In this document: one piece after another, positions 24,843 through 35,525 of the stretch | Layout: the number at the start of each line of letters is the position of its first letter | How positions within the stretch are numbered: the stretch's first letter is position 1 | Source of the DNA: Adineta ricciae | Taxonomy: Eukaryota; Rotifera; Eurotatoria; Adinetida; Adinetidae | NCBI GenBank assembly: GCA_905250025.1 | Contig: CAJNOJ010000122.1 | Coordinates: 225,067-289,066 of the forward strand | Reading direction: 5' to 3' | Length of the DNA stretch: 64,000 nucleotides | The notes under the pieces: generated by a model | What the model was told of the DNA's origin: nothing | Database searches by the model: none | Seen by the model: only the letters and a program-made list of their open reading frames with translations | Made by a program: the position numbers and the translations under genes

Positions 24843-26947
24843 ATCCATGTAACAAGTGAATATTTTTTCTTCGAAATAAACAAAATATCGAATGATCAAA
24901 CATTAAGAATAGAGAAAAAAGCCACTGTGTTCGTTGTCTTTCAATGTGTAATGACATTCGCAATGATCATGCGTTGATGAAGTTTTATATTCTCGTGAAT
25001 GTTTTATTTCTAGAGAGAAATGCAACATGCTTGAGAGGATATCTTAACGAGAATTCAAGCGTGAGTAACGATGTCGTCTTTTATAGACTTCATGTCGCAA
25101 CAGCCTCGACTTTCATGCGTCAAGTCAATGAAACTGTTCTAGGAAGTGAAGAGAACGAAAACGCGATTGCGAACGTATTTTGAGATCAACCATCGTCAAA
25201 AAAGATAACATTCGTTGACGTGGTTAGCTCATAGCCGAGGTTCCCGACTGTGCGTTTGCACGCGGTTTTTCAAATTCTTGTCTGCTAGTGTATCATCGTA
25301 CAAACAGGCCTGAAGCTCTTATTGCCAACCTGGACTTCTGCTGAAAATTATGCATTTGAATGGTTAGAATATCTTTCATTGAGCTATAATCATTACACTA
25401 AGAGTATCTTCAGCAGGCACAAAACGCTCTTTTTCACTTCCATGACGTTCTAATAAATTTTATGAGATAAATACGATACCGGACATAAACTTCGACTCGT
25501 ATCTGAAATGTCACACAACGACACTTTTCGAATTGGTAAAGAAATCTCGAAAGTATTTTTTTCGAAAACAAAGCATAACTGTTCTACCAACTTCCCTCGA
25601 TTTCAATATACCATCGCGTTATAAGAAATCGATTAACGGCAAGCGCTATTTTCTGGCGGATCGAGTTAAACTCGTTAATGGGAACACTGAGCAACGTCTT
25701 ATTCCCTTTTCTGAAAGAAAGGGTTATAGCGTCATAAAAGTGGTCGTTGAAATGCAAAAGGTTTGCTTGTTTGCATAATCCAATCAGATTGCAGCATTCA
25801 ATAAATGAATGAAAACTTAACCATGGTGATTAGCAAATGATTGATGAAAGGTTTTTGGGGTCGAGGATCACGAATCTGAGGTTAGTTTTTTTTATAATGG
25901 AATAAGTGAAAAATTCAGTTCTTAAATATAGCACTACTGATAGGTAGAACATATTAGGCAATGGTGAAATTATTCGATAGTATACGTATTTACTTCGTAG
26001 GGCTAATCCGTACTTCGTTTCATCTTTCACTTCCGTTCCAACCTTCGATAGAATCATTTTCATTTTTCGACATAATACCCTGACTGACGTCTCTGTGATA
26101 ATCCAAAGATGTAATCTGATGATTATTCAGCGTAGTTGCCACACAATCCCGAAAACTAAAGTATGATCCTAGCGAAATCCTAAAAACATAATTGTGTTGT
26201 TGATTAAATCTGGTTGGATCTTAAAGTCGAATCAATAAATATGATTTGACAATAAACTCCAAATAGTCTGCCACTTTTCAGCTGATTTTTATGCAAAAGT
26301 CAACCTGGGTACTTACCAGAAAATCATAAGCAGACTTAAATTCATTCTCTAGATCATCAGTATCAAAACAAATATCTAAAAACTATTCGGCAGCGTCGCT
26401 GTTTGCTTATGTTGAAATCGCTGGTTGCCAAAGGTGATCAGGTTGATGGGCACGGTGAAATAGATTCTACTTTGCACTACATGACTAAACGTTTTCAAGA
26501 TCAGAAGAAGTTTACGAAAAAGAAACAAATCTATTCTGGCGTCGAACGGGACAAGGATTAAAACTTTGTTTGATCTATCTGAAAACATTTTCAAAAATGG
26601 AGAAAAGTAAGGAAACGTCTTAGAAGTGGGAGAAAATCTCGAAGAGTATCATACCTAAGTCTTCGTAAGGGAAAGAAAGCGACTCACTCTCAGTTATTTG
26701 GTCTGCGTCAACGCTGATATAAGTTTGCAAGCAAAATACTTCGTTTATTTCGTCGAATCGAGCTTTTCTTTTACGTTATTGTTCGCAGTATTTTTCCTGC
26801 TATTTCGTCAGCAATCTCTATTACAATATGTGAAGGTGCGGTCTTAGTTGAGAACTGAAAAACTTGATAGATTGTTCATTTATGATAAGAATCGTTTAAT
26901 CGATTGCTTCATAGAGCGATGTGAAATATATAAGAGAGGATGAAAAA
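24843..26947. other. Gene-poor stretch, start of the accessory region
   Basis: No gene recognised. Two small signals are shared with other parts of the window. A 26-base segment (core CCCTTTTCTGAAAGAAAGGG) at 25702-25727 recurs inverted at 31691-31716 and 45458-45483. A motif at 25848-25886 (GGTCGAGG..CGAATCTGAGGTTAGTTTTTT type) recurs at 52183-52221 and three times at 59597-59830. Confidence 0.5.
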
Positions 26948-29196
26948 TTAAAGGCAAATCAGTTTATATTTGGCTTGTTTCGAAAAATAGTACAATGGGT
27001 AAAACGCTTCAACTAAATTGGTACAACTATTTCTTCCTGGAACTTGATTTTCATTGTTTTCAGAGTTTAAGTAACGTAGTTCATCTTCATCTGCCCATGT
27101 ATAAGCGATACTCGATGAATTCAGTTCGCACGTTATCGGAGGTCGATATTCTGTTCATGAATTATTGGTTGAATAACAAGAAATTGTTCCTGATAAGAGA
27201 AGTAGTCGTTGATTTGGTTCAAGTTCAATCGTTAGATTCGATTGATTTTTGTAAAATATCGCTTTCTCATTTAGGAAAGCTTTCAGTTGTGGATGAGTTA
27301 GTTGTACTAAACTTCAATAGTTATTTGTAATCACATGTGCTGCTATTTCATTATAGATCGAACGAGATATTTTCTCGTCAGATAATAAACTAAGCAACAC
27401 AGCTGCGTCAATCACAAATGTTTCCACGAGTCCACAACTTGCATAATAAGTTCCATTCGATGAGGATTTGTTATTAAAAAAGGCATCAGCTCCGATGATA
27501 CTTCCACATTTATAATAAGTAGTTGGTGTACCATTTTTATGTTGAAAAAGACCACGAATAATTAGATAAACATTTGTGACTCTGATTTCTTTCTAAAAGA
27601 TTGCTGTCGGATTGAAACCATCGATTTATTTCGATCGATGAAAGTCCTCGAAAGTATCGAAGCAAATGAATTGGCTTTTCAAATTCTTTCTTTTGATTTG
27701 TAAACACCCGGATCTTTCCATATTCGAGGTTGAATAATTTGTTCTCAATCAATTTCAGTATGTGTGAATATTCATTATCTGCAAGAATACCTGTTTCATA
27801 AAACTGAATAATCGCAATTGATTCATATTTTAGAAGCATCTGAGCACATCGTCGTGTCATTTGAACAATCCAACATAATCGAGAGGATTGTTTCAAGTCC
27901 AAGAGAATATACAGGGCGTCGATTTGATACGTCTTCATTTCATCACAGATTTCATCTATGACTCGTCCGTTCAAATTACCCAGTTCGGGGAATTGCAAAC
28001 GAATATGATCGAAGAATAATCCGTCCGCCCATAGCTTGTTCGATCGATCTGATGAAAATGTTGAGTGTTTTTCGGCGAATTATACCCAAATACTATTGTT
28101 TCTCATAATCAATCACCATCACCGTAAGAAAACGGATGATTAATTCGTTACGAATATTTTTATCATGTTGATAATCATCGATTATCGGTGGAACGAAAGT
28201 TTCCTTTCTTCCAACGATCGAGTTCATTTGTGAATCATGATCAAAAAGAGCATTCTGATGGAATGATTGTCGAGCAGATATTGAAGATATTCCATATGTT
28301 GTTCTTGACAATTGTTGATGATAATTTGTGTGATTTTCTTCATCTAATTCTTCCAATAGTTTAAGTATTCGGTTAAGTTCGTCCAGTCAACATCTGCAAA
28401 CTTTTCGTTAATTTTCACGATGTTTGTCGTCTGACATGTTCGAATGCTTGTAAAAGAACAATCTCATTTTCTTTTGTACCTAAAATAATAGAATTTGAGT
28501 TTAGCTAAGTTCATCACTTGATCGAATTACCATGGTGTAAGCCTAAAATCTTCACTAAATATTTGCTACTTGTTCCATTAATAATCAAAGTTAATAAGAC
28601 AATCATTGAGATATGAAATAGAAAACGATGACGTGTGATTGTCTCGATTTCTGTATCAAAACTGACGATTAATACTAAGATAAGTGACATGCTACCACGT
28701 AAACCACTCCATGTTAGAATCGCACAATCCTTCTATGATAAATGAACGCCTGAGCACATCATTAATGGATATAATACTATAACTGTTACAAGACGTCCTA
28801 CATGGAACATAATATACAAAACAACGGAGAATCCGAAATCTTTCGCAGAAATGTCAGTAGCAGTACCGATGAATAACCTAGCGAGAATAATGCCAGTGAT
28901 AGTAAAGATAAGAATATTGATGAAGTGAGTCGCAATTCTCCAAGTACTTGCCATGGCAGGTTGAACATTGCTGCTAATACAGTATTTGTATTTGCTCATG
29001 TATAAGCCCATGAAAACAACAGCAAGGACCCAATGAGAAGAACAACAACCGTGAATGGTAGTTGAACATTATTTTTGAAAAACTTCGATAATATAATTTT
29101 GTATATACATGAGGACAAGACTGGTAATGAGAGAAATAAGATAATTGCGCTTGATCTGGAGTCACTTTCGGAATGACTGACGACTGTAGAATTCAT
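26948..29196 (-). pseudogene. SLC9C-like: Decayed SLC9C-type Na+/H+ exchanger with cyclic-nucleotide-binding domain
   Basis: Fragments in order along the minus strand. First an N-terminal membrane segment (LPFTVVVLLIGSLLLFSWAY, about 29060). Then, after a large internal loss, a late exchanger helix (WRIATHFINILIFTITGIIL) and FGFSVVLYIMFHVGRLVTVIVLYPL. The core continues through a TAG stop at about 28733-28735 into KDCAILTWSGLRGSMSLILVL, the conserved WSGLRG block. The cytosolic part has at least two frameshifts (about 28375 and 27990). The region after 27998 reads LLKYESIAIIQFYETGILADNEYSHIL, then, after another shift near 27575, a cyclic-nucleotide-binding fold (VTNVYLIIRGLFQ, YYKCGSIIGADAFF, CGLVETFVIDA). 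Stops at 27314-27316 and about 27164 interrupt the tail. It cannot encode a working exchanger. Confidence 0.8.
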
Positions 29197-29807
29197 TTAT
29201 TGAAGTAATCTAAAAGATGTAAATATAGTTGTCAAAATATTTTATGATACTTGTGCAGAGTATTTTCTTGAAGAGAAAAACGTGGATTTGCTATAGCTCA
29301 AGACGTCAGTGATGTCGTGGAACACATATGCAAAATAATGACGCGATCTTTCGTGTTTGTACTGTTTGAAAGCATACTTATCTTAATGTTGTATCAACAT
29401 ATTTTTCTGTCGCTCGGATCGGCGCATAGCATGAGATAAAATTGTGAAGGAATTTGTTAATAGGATACAGTTAATCGCATTGATCTGAGTGGCTAAGTAC
29501 TCAGTTAGTTCAGTGGTTACCTTCGATTAGCCGTCGACTTCAAAGTAGCTTGTAGAGTATGGATTCCTAAATATTAGTTTGAGTTTATATAAAGAAAAAT
29601 ATGGAGAGGTGTATCTGAAAACAAAAGATAACATTGATTACTATCGCAAATGAAACATCCTGTGATTCTAACTGAATATGAATAGAAATATTTTTGTATA
29701 GATCTACATTTGCAACTCGCCATTGTCGACAGGAGAATCAGCAAAAAATAATTCAGTGCAAATAGAAATTACTCAGTAATGATATCTCGAAAATATTGAT
29801 ACGAATA
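29197..29807. other. Intergenic, nothing recognised
   Basis: AT-rich sequence upstream of the decayed exchanger with no open frame of note, no repeat and no RNA gene that I can identify. Confidence 0.45.
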
Positions 29808-30184
29808 AATGTCTCATAAAGTTCAACGACAAAAGTTTCCAAAACATCATAAGCGGCGACGAAAGAGTGCTGTTATGAAAGAGAATATTTCTTATTCATT
29901 GTGTAGTAATCTCACTCATGAAAGTATCGAAAAAGTTCAGCAAAGTCGAATATAAAGAAGATGAAGGAAGTACACCTATGGTAGAAGCGAACGGCAAATC
30001 CGAATTCAATGCAATGAGAGTGTTTGATACAGTCTCTCCATCGCTATCAAATTCATGTTTTCGCGTCGAAATTGACGGGAAAGAAAAGTATATTCATAAG
30101 CAAACAGCCTGTTGGCTTTTTACGGATAACAAACCACAATTGTCAGCTGATCGATCAAAACGAGTTATGCAAAGCAGTGAATAG
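29808..30184 (+). pseudogene. Basic ORF fragment, possibly TE-derived
   Basis: An ATG at 29808 starts a Lys/Arg-rich frame (KFPKHHKRRRKSA). It appears to shift near 29920 into a second frame containing FRVEIDGKEKYIHKQTACWLF and ending LSADRSKRVMQSSE. The KYIHKQTACWLF..LSADR block reminds me of the N-terminal part of transposon-associated proteins in rotifers, but I cannot name the family. It lies just upstream of the left edge of the segmental duplication. It is a fragment and probably not expressed as a protein. Confidence 0.35.
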
Positions 30185-31403
30185 GTGAATGGAAGCTTGA
30201 ATGTAGTGGTGTTAATTTAACAAATATATTAGAATTCTTGTATTGCTTTTTTCTGTTAAAAAAAATATAACTAAGCTAATCGGCTCTATTGTTCCAGTTT
30301 TTTTACATTCATATCTCACTGTGATTGTCTAAACATCTGACGATAAAGAATTCTTTTTTCTTCAATATTTCATTGAAAACAGTGTCGAGCATTTTGTGGT
30401 TTTTGAGCTTTAGAAGATCATCACAAAACATGATAAATATTTGGACGAATCAATACTTTAAAATCCTGGGAGTACCGTGAAAATCCCAGGAGTATGGTGA
30501 CAATCTAAAGAATACGAAAAAAATCCAAAAAATATTGAAAAACAAGTTTGAACATTTGCCAGTGTCTTCCAACGATAAATCGATTCTTTTCTCTCCTGTC
30601 AACGAAATGATTCCCTGCCGAATATTTTCATTGAGGAATATCCATTCGTCAAATCTCTTTCAAAATTATCGGAAACCTGGCAAGGTTATTCTAAGCGTAC
30701 ACTTTAGGATTAATCTAGCATTTAAACGCCTAGTCATTCGTCGGCCACTCACGTCTAGCCGCTGCCATGTTGTCTCTGTTATTCCTTTCGTCTTTCATTA
30801 ACTTTCAAAGTGAATGATTGGGCTTTCTTGTATTGTCGCTTCGACTATCAAAAGAAACTAGATAAGAAAGTCTTATTGTATGATTTGCTTCGAAACGAAC
30901 ATCTTTCATAGTACTGCATGTGTTCAGAATACTGTATGTATAGTCCACGCGTCCGTAGTTACTAAGATCAAATTTCACCGACGGGTATATCACTTTGCGA
31001 ACTACTTCTACTAAATTCCCATGAAAAGAAATGATGTACGTAGCCTAAAAAGCAAAGATGATACTAAGCTCATATCACTTTTTCGGATTTCTTCAATTAG
31101 AAACATCGTCATGTACAATGCATTAGATCTTTTCGTGTAAGTTCTTGAGCTACTATCTTTGTACGCATGACGGCCGTGAATAGCGTTCAGCTCACCATCT
31201 TCTACAAAAGATTTTAGAACAGATAAAGTAAAATATCTCCTTTGTAAAGAGGAAGGAACAAGCCCACGCTCAGCGAATAAGACGAAATTCACCCTCAAAT
31301 TCGAATTTCGCGACGTCAGAAACCCTTCGATCTACTCTGACAATGAATGTTAATAAGCCGCGATTAGTGAATGAAAAATTAATAACTAAGTAAGCAACAC
31401 TAA

Positions 31404-31640
31404 CCTCAGGTTCGAGTTCCTCGATCTTGACTACCCTTCCGTCGACCCATATTCCACCACGAAAAATTTCTCATTCCTTAATTGCCTAATTACCTAATGA
31501 CCTAATTGGCATTTCGAGAAACGAACCACAGATTCAAGTTCCCCGACCTCCACTACCCTGCTGGTAATCATTTTCTAACAACCATCGATCAATTTCATGA
31601 TTTTAGAAATGTTGATTTTGCGATTGGATCGGACAAACAG
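31404..31640. repeat. Tandem repeat, about 120 bp unit, two copies (copy A)
   Basis: Two diverged units start at 31404 (CCTCAGGTTCGAGTTCC) and 31525 (CCACAGATTCAAGTTCC), about 121 bp apart. The corresponding place in duplication copy B holds three units. The GGTTCGAGTTCC string resembles a Pol III B box, but no tRNA fold is present. Confidence 0.6.
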
Positions 31641-32305
31641 AATGACCGGCAGACAAACTTTAAGCTTTTGGGCCCAGCGTTTGAACGCTGTATAACCCTT
31701 TCTTTCAGAAAAGGGAACTAGAGACATAATCTTAAATCAAGGAGTGGAAGGATACAGGAAACAAATATTTCGAATGTATTTCGATATTTTTTTCCAAATA
31801 GGGTCATTTTTTACTCTGCCCGGTACGAGTAGGGTTAAGCAAACGAACTTTGAACGCGGCTATTACGTGTTCTTTCAGGCAAGAGAACAATGACAAATCT
31901 CTTTCTTTATGCATCCTTTCTCGATTCGATGTTCATTTTCTCTCTTCGGTCGCTTTCTTTCAACGGGTAGAAAGAACGAATGAAAACATGGACTGACGTT
32001 CTCTCTTTTGTATATATTCTGTTCGTGTTCAGTCTATTCTAGACAATGGATAGTCGTCCATATAAATATACATCGATTTCCTTCACTTTCATTCGTATCA
32101 ACAGCAATCGAGGCCTCGTTCAACAACGCAAACAAGCAATCCTGTCAAATCACACATAAGTCCTCCGATACACATACATATGTTCGTATGTATGTGTATT
32201 GCCTTTCTTGAATAGGTGTGTCCCCGCCATGTTTCATCATTACTGTCTCTATACAGAGTTCTACTCTGCACGCGCGCGCGGGCAAATCGTTACTTTTATT
32301 TCAAA

Positions 32306-34747
32306 CTAAAAAGGTACAGTAATCTTTTCTTTCTTCATTGCTCTTTTGCAATTTTCGATACTTTCTCTTACAGTTTTTATATGAGGGTGATTCGCCGGCA
32401 ATGCACGTTGCAGAATGTTCAGAGCGCGTTCGAAATAGGTAAGTGCTTGCGAATACTCTCCCATGTTGTAGTACACCGCACCGATGTTGTTGTACGAAGT
32501 GGCCAAATCAGGGTGATTCAAAGGAAGAGTTTTTTCTTGGATTTGAAGTGCTTTTTCATAGAATGAAAGTGCCTTCGAATACTCTCCCATGTTGTCATAG
32601 ACCCCACCGATGCTGTTGTACGAAGTAGCCAAATGAGGGTGATTCGAAGCAAGGGTTTTCTCTCTAATTTGAAGTGCTTTTTCATGGAATGAAAGTGCTT
32701 TCAAATACTCTCCCATGTTGTCATAGACCCCACCGATGTTGTTGTACGAAGTAGCTAAATCAGGATGATTCGAAGGAAGAGTTTTTTCTCTAATTTCAAG
32801 TGCTTTTTCATAGAATGAAAGTGCTTTCGAATACTCTCCTATGTTGGAGTACACCGCGCCGATGTTGTTGTATGAAGTAGCCAACGAAGGGTGATTTGAA
32901 GGAAGGGTTTTTTCTTGGATTTGAAGTGCTCTTTCAAAGAATGAAAGTGCTTTCGAATACTCTCCCATGTTGTAGTACACCCCACCGATGTTGTTGTACG
33001 AAGTGGCCAAATCAGGGTGATTCAAAGGAAGAGTTTTTTCTTGGATTTGAAGTGCTTTTTCATAGAATGAAAGTGCTTTCGAATACTCTCCCATGTTGTC
33101 ATAGACCCCAACGACGTTGCCGTACGAAGTGGCCAAATCAGGGTGATTCGGAGGAAGAGTTTTTTCTTGGATTTCAAGTGCTTTTTCATAGAATGAAAGC
33201 GCTTTCGAATACTCTCCCATGTTCTTGTACACCCCACCGATGTTGTTGTACGAAGTAGCCAACGAAGGGTGATTTGAAGGAAGAGTTTTTTCGTCGATTT
33301 CAAGTGCTTTTTCATAGTATTCTATAGCCATTTTATAATCACCCTGATCATCTTTTAAGTAGCCAAGTTGATGATAATAATGTGCTCTGTCATTGTTATC
33401 AGATGTTTGTTCCAGTAACACAGTGTAGAGTTCTTCGGCTTTTTCCAACTGTCCGAGTTTAAGCAATAATGTACCCAAACGTTGCCATCCTGTACTACCT
33501 CGAACTTCACTTTCAATACGATCCGTTAACACATGGAGTTGTGGATCGTCATCAGCAGTCAACTGAAGTTGCACCTCATGGTAAAGTTTATTCTTGTCAC
33601 CCATTTGTCGAATTGTACCAACTCGAAACACGCTGTGCATGGAAAACAGGATCTCTGCTTCATCTTTCATAGAACTAAACTTCCCAATCGATGCGAATGG
33701 AATTGTAGCAATATTCGGATCAATTGTGATCACGAACAGAACACCCACCTTGTCGGGATCAGGGAGAGCACTGTAGGTAAACTTAAGAGATTTCTCTTGT
33801 TTGATACTGGTGGATAAAAAGTTATTGAAAGATAAGAGACCATCTACAGTTTTTGATAACTGGTCAAAATCTTTCTTACATAGTCCCTGTCCACGGTAGA
33901 CTACGAAAGATTTTCGTTTGTAATTACTGACCTGTGCTTGGTGTAGTTGTTGTATTTGTTTGTGTAAATCATAGAGGAAAAATCCCATGTTAATAATGAC
34001 TTCGCCATCTAAAGTGCGAAGTGCTTGATTGAGCATTTTGTAAGTAAAACACTGGCGTGTATACCACCAAATGGCCTTGTCCGGGCGATATTCACATTCA
34101 AACTCATCGATAAACCTTTGCTCTTTGATGTTGTCTTGAAAACGCTGACGACAATAATTGGCCAGGTCTTTGATTGCTTGCTTGTCATGCTTCATGTCGA
34201 GGAGGATCTTCTTAAATATTTGCGTGTACATAAAACTGGGCTCCAGTTGATTGAGATTGGCATTGGAACTCTCTCCTCTTGCGGTGACAAAACTCATGGC
34301 GATGGAATCTTGATTATGTTGTTTAACACCCGTGGTCAGTGCTTCAGAGATTTCTTTGATATTTGTGTAAACACCTTTGACTTTTGACCAGCTCTTTGTC
34401 CAGGTTTCATGCCTGGATTTGCTGCCACAGAAGATGTAGATGGCATTCACTTGTGGAAGGCCGTGAATCTCGGGAACTAAGTGTTGACCTAAGGATCCCG
34501 ATGTGATGACGAAAGCCTTTTCGTCGCCGATGCTGTTGAGGAATTGAATACAAGCATCTGGTTGAGTGTATATATTGACATCATTGACAACACTTCGTAA
34601 GTGAGTCAAAGTGTTCTGACAGTCTCGGCCCTTTTCATCGATGTTGGCATCCATCCAAACTAAGAGGTAGTTTTGAACCATGCGTTGTCGCGGTTGATTA
34701 CCATGCTTCCTTGTCGTGGAACTTGATTTTGATTTTTGTGCGTCCAT
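32306..34747 (-). CDS. ADP-ribosyltransferase with C-terminal TPR array, copy A
   Basis: Intronless frame of 813 aa from ATG 34747; an in-frame GTG upstream at 34771 is not needed. Domains: residues about 25-140 form an alternating strand/helix module (LLVWMDANID, AFVITSG, AIYIFC, KVKGVYTNI) of unknown family. Residues about 165-395 form an R-S-E-type mono-ADP-ribosyltransferase: Arg285 in VVYRGQG, FLSTS at 311-315, and Glu363-x-Glu365 in DEAEILFS. The ExE form usually goes with arginine as acceptor. Residues about 415-805 are kinesin-light-chain-type TPRs: an entry repeat and seven 42-residue units (NHPDLATSYNNIGGVYDNMG type). A TATATAAG box (34816-34823) lies about 70 bp upstream. All catalytic motifs are intact. 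Substrate and role are unknown; TPRs suggest partner binding. The tail EKITVPF is absent from copy B. Confidence 0.88.
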   Translation of the reverse strand: MDAQKSKSSSTTRKHGNQPRQRMVQNYLLVWMDANIDEKGRDCQNTLTHLRSVVNDVNIYTQPDACIQFLNSIGDEKAFVITSGSLGQHLVPEIHGLPQVNAIYIFCGSKSRHETWTKSWSKVKGVYTNIKEISEALTTGVKQHNQDSIAMSFVTARGESSNANLNQLEPSFMYTQIFKKILLDMKHDKQAIKDLANYCRQRFQDNIKEQRFIDEFECEYRPDKAIWWYTRQCFTYKMLNQALRTLDGEVIINMGFFLYDLHKQIQQLHQAQVSNYKRKSFVVYRGQGLCKKDFDQLSKTVDGLLSFNNFLSTSIKQEKSLKFTYSALPDPDKVGVLFVITIDPNIATIPFASIGKFSSMKDEAEILFSMHSVFRVGTIRQMGDKNKLYHEVQLQLTADDDPQLHVLTDRIESEVRGSTGWQRLGTLLLKLGQLEKAEELYTVLLEQTSDNNDRAHYYHQLGYLKDDQGDYKMAIEYYEKALEIDEKTLPSNHPSLATSYNNIGGVYKNMGEYSKALSFYEKALEIQEKTLPPNHPDLATSYGNVVGVYDNMGEYSKALSFYEKALQIQEKTLPLNHPDLATSYNNIGGVYYNMGEYSKALSFFERALQIQEKTLPSNHPSLATSYNNIGAVYSNIGEYSKALSFYEKALEIREKTLPSNHPDLATSYNNIGGVYDNMGEYLKALSFHEKALQIREKTLASNHPHLATSYNSIGGVYDNMGEYSKALSFYEKALQIQEKTLPLNHPDLATSYNNIGAVYYNMGEYSQALTYFERALNILQRALPANHPHIKTVRESIENCKRAMKKEKITVPF

Positions 34748-34815
34748 TCTGTTGAATAAAGTGAAATTCACAGTATTTGGTTCTTTTTGTGAAAGTGAAG
34801 AAATTCGCTTTTCTT

Positions 34816-34840
34816 CTTATATAGAGAGCAAATGACGTCG
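34816..34840 (-). promoter_or_regulatory. TATA box and CRE-like site of ART-TPR copy A
   Basis: TATATAAG on the minus strand, about 70 bp before the ATG, preceded by CGACGTCATTTG, a CRE-like core (ACGTCA). The same arrangement is conserved before copy B (48447-48475), which supports it as a core promoter. Confidence 0.55.
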
Positions 34841-35364
34841 TTCTCTTCTTGAATTTTGTGGAGACGAAAAATATTTATATCATTGTTTGAATTTTGAGAG
34901 AGCTTTTTCATAGTAAAGTAAAGAAGGAAGAAAAAAAAACACCAACACAAAAATCGCTGCAAGGTGCTCGAAACAGGCGCAGCAGGTAAGAAGCCATTAA
35001 CGAACTTGGTTGCTATTCTTTCCAACTTTTTCTTCTCGGTAGGCTTCAGACAACACTCATTCGAGAAATTGGGTGATTTTTTTCTGAAAGAACCACATTT
35101 GAGGGTGAGTAGAAACAAACCGGTTTTAATTCCACAAGGAGTATAGTTTAAAACGATGTTTGTAGTTGGTATGATCGAAAAAGATCGAAAGTTAAAACGT
35201 TGAAAATTAATGTCGAAGTAAACAGAGGGAGTTACAGAAAGATGCATAGTGAAAAACGACGAGAAGGAAAAAAGTCGAAAAATAAAATATCGAAAAATAT
35301 TCTTCTATAGAAACTTAAAAAAGACGTATTATTTTTGTAATAAATATTTTATTCTGTATTAAAA

Positions 35365-35525
35365 ATTTTCATTAAAGACGATACACAGTTTAAAAAATCT
35401 GAAAGAACGTGTGCGGTCCTAAATCACAAGTTTCAGACCGATTTTTAGGTTTTCCTTCCGATCAATAATGATAAGGCCTTCAGCAATTGTTCACTATTGA
35501 TATCCTGATTGTTATATCGACTATT
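35365..35525. other. Short spacer beyond duplication copy A
   Basis: Unique sequence between the end of the duplication and the decayed MULE transposase. Nothing recognised. Confidence 0.4.

Larger units (their letters stand above)
30257..35364. repeat. Segmental duplication, copy A (about 5.1 kb)
   Basis: Aligns by eye along its whole length, in the same orientation, with 44007-48905. It covers the ART-TPR gene, its promoter and both flanks. Differences include a longer tandem-repeat block in copy B (45101-45340), an extra stretch of about 85 bp in copy A near 35170-35260, loss of a short segment near 30735 in copy B, and one fewer 126-bp TPR unit in copy B. The right edges end at the same TTCTGTATTAAAA. 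The left edge of copy B is hidden by the N gap. Confidence 0.9.

Noticed and set aside
25219..25275. tRNA-like words (TGGTTAGCTCA, GGTTCCCGAC)
   Set aside because: The A-box-like and B-box-like strings are adjacent rather than separated by the usual 30 or more bases, and no cloverleaf can be drawn.
30535..30801. Small ORF (MKNKFEHLPVSSNDKS) present in both duplication copies
   Set aside because: Conserved only because the whole segment is duplicated. The reading frame differs at its end between copies and no family motif is present.
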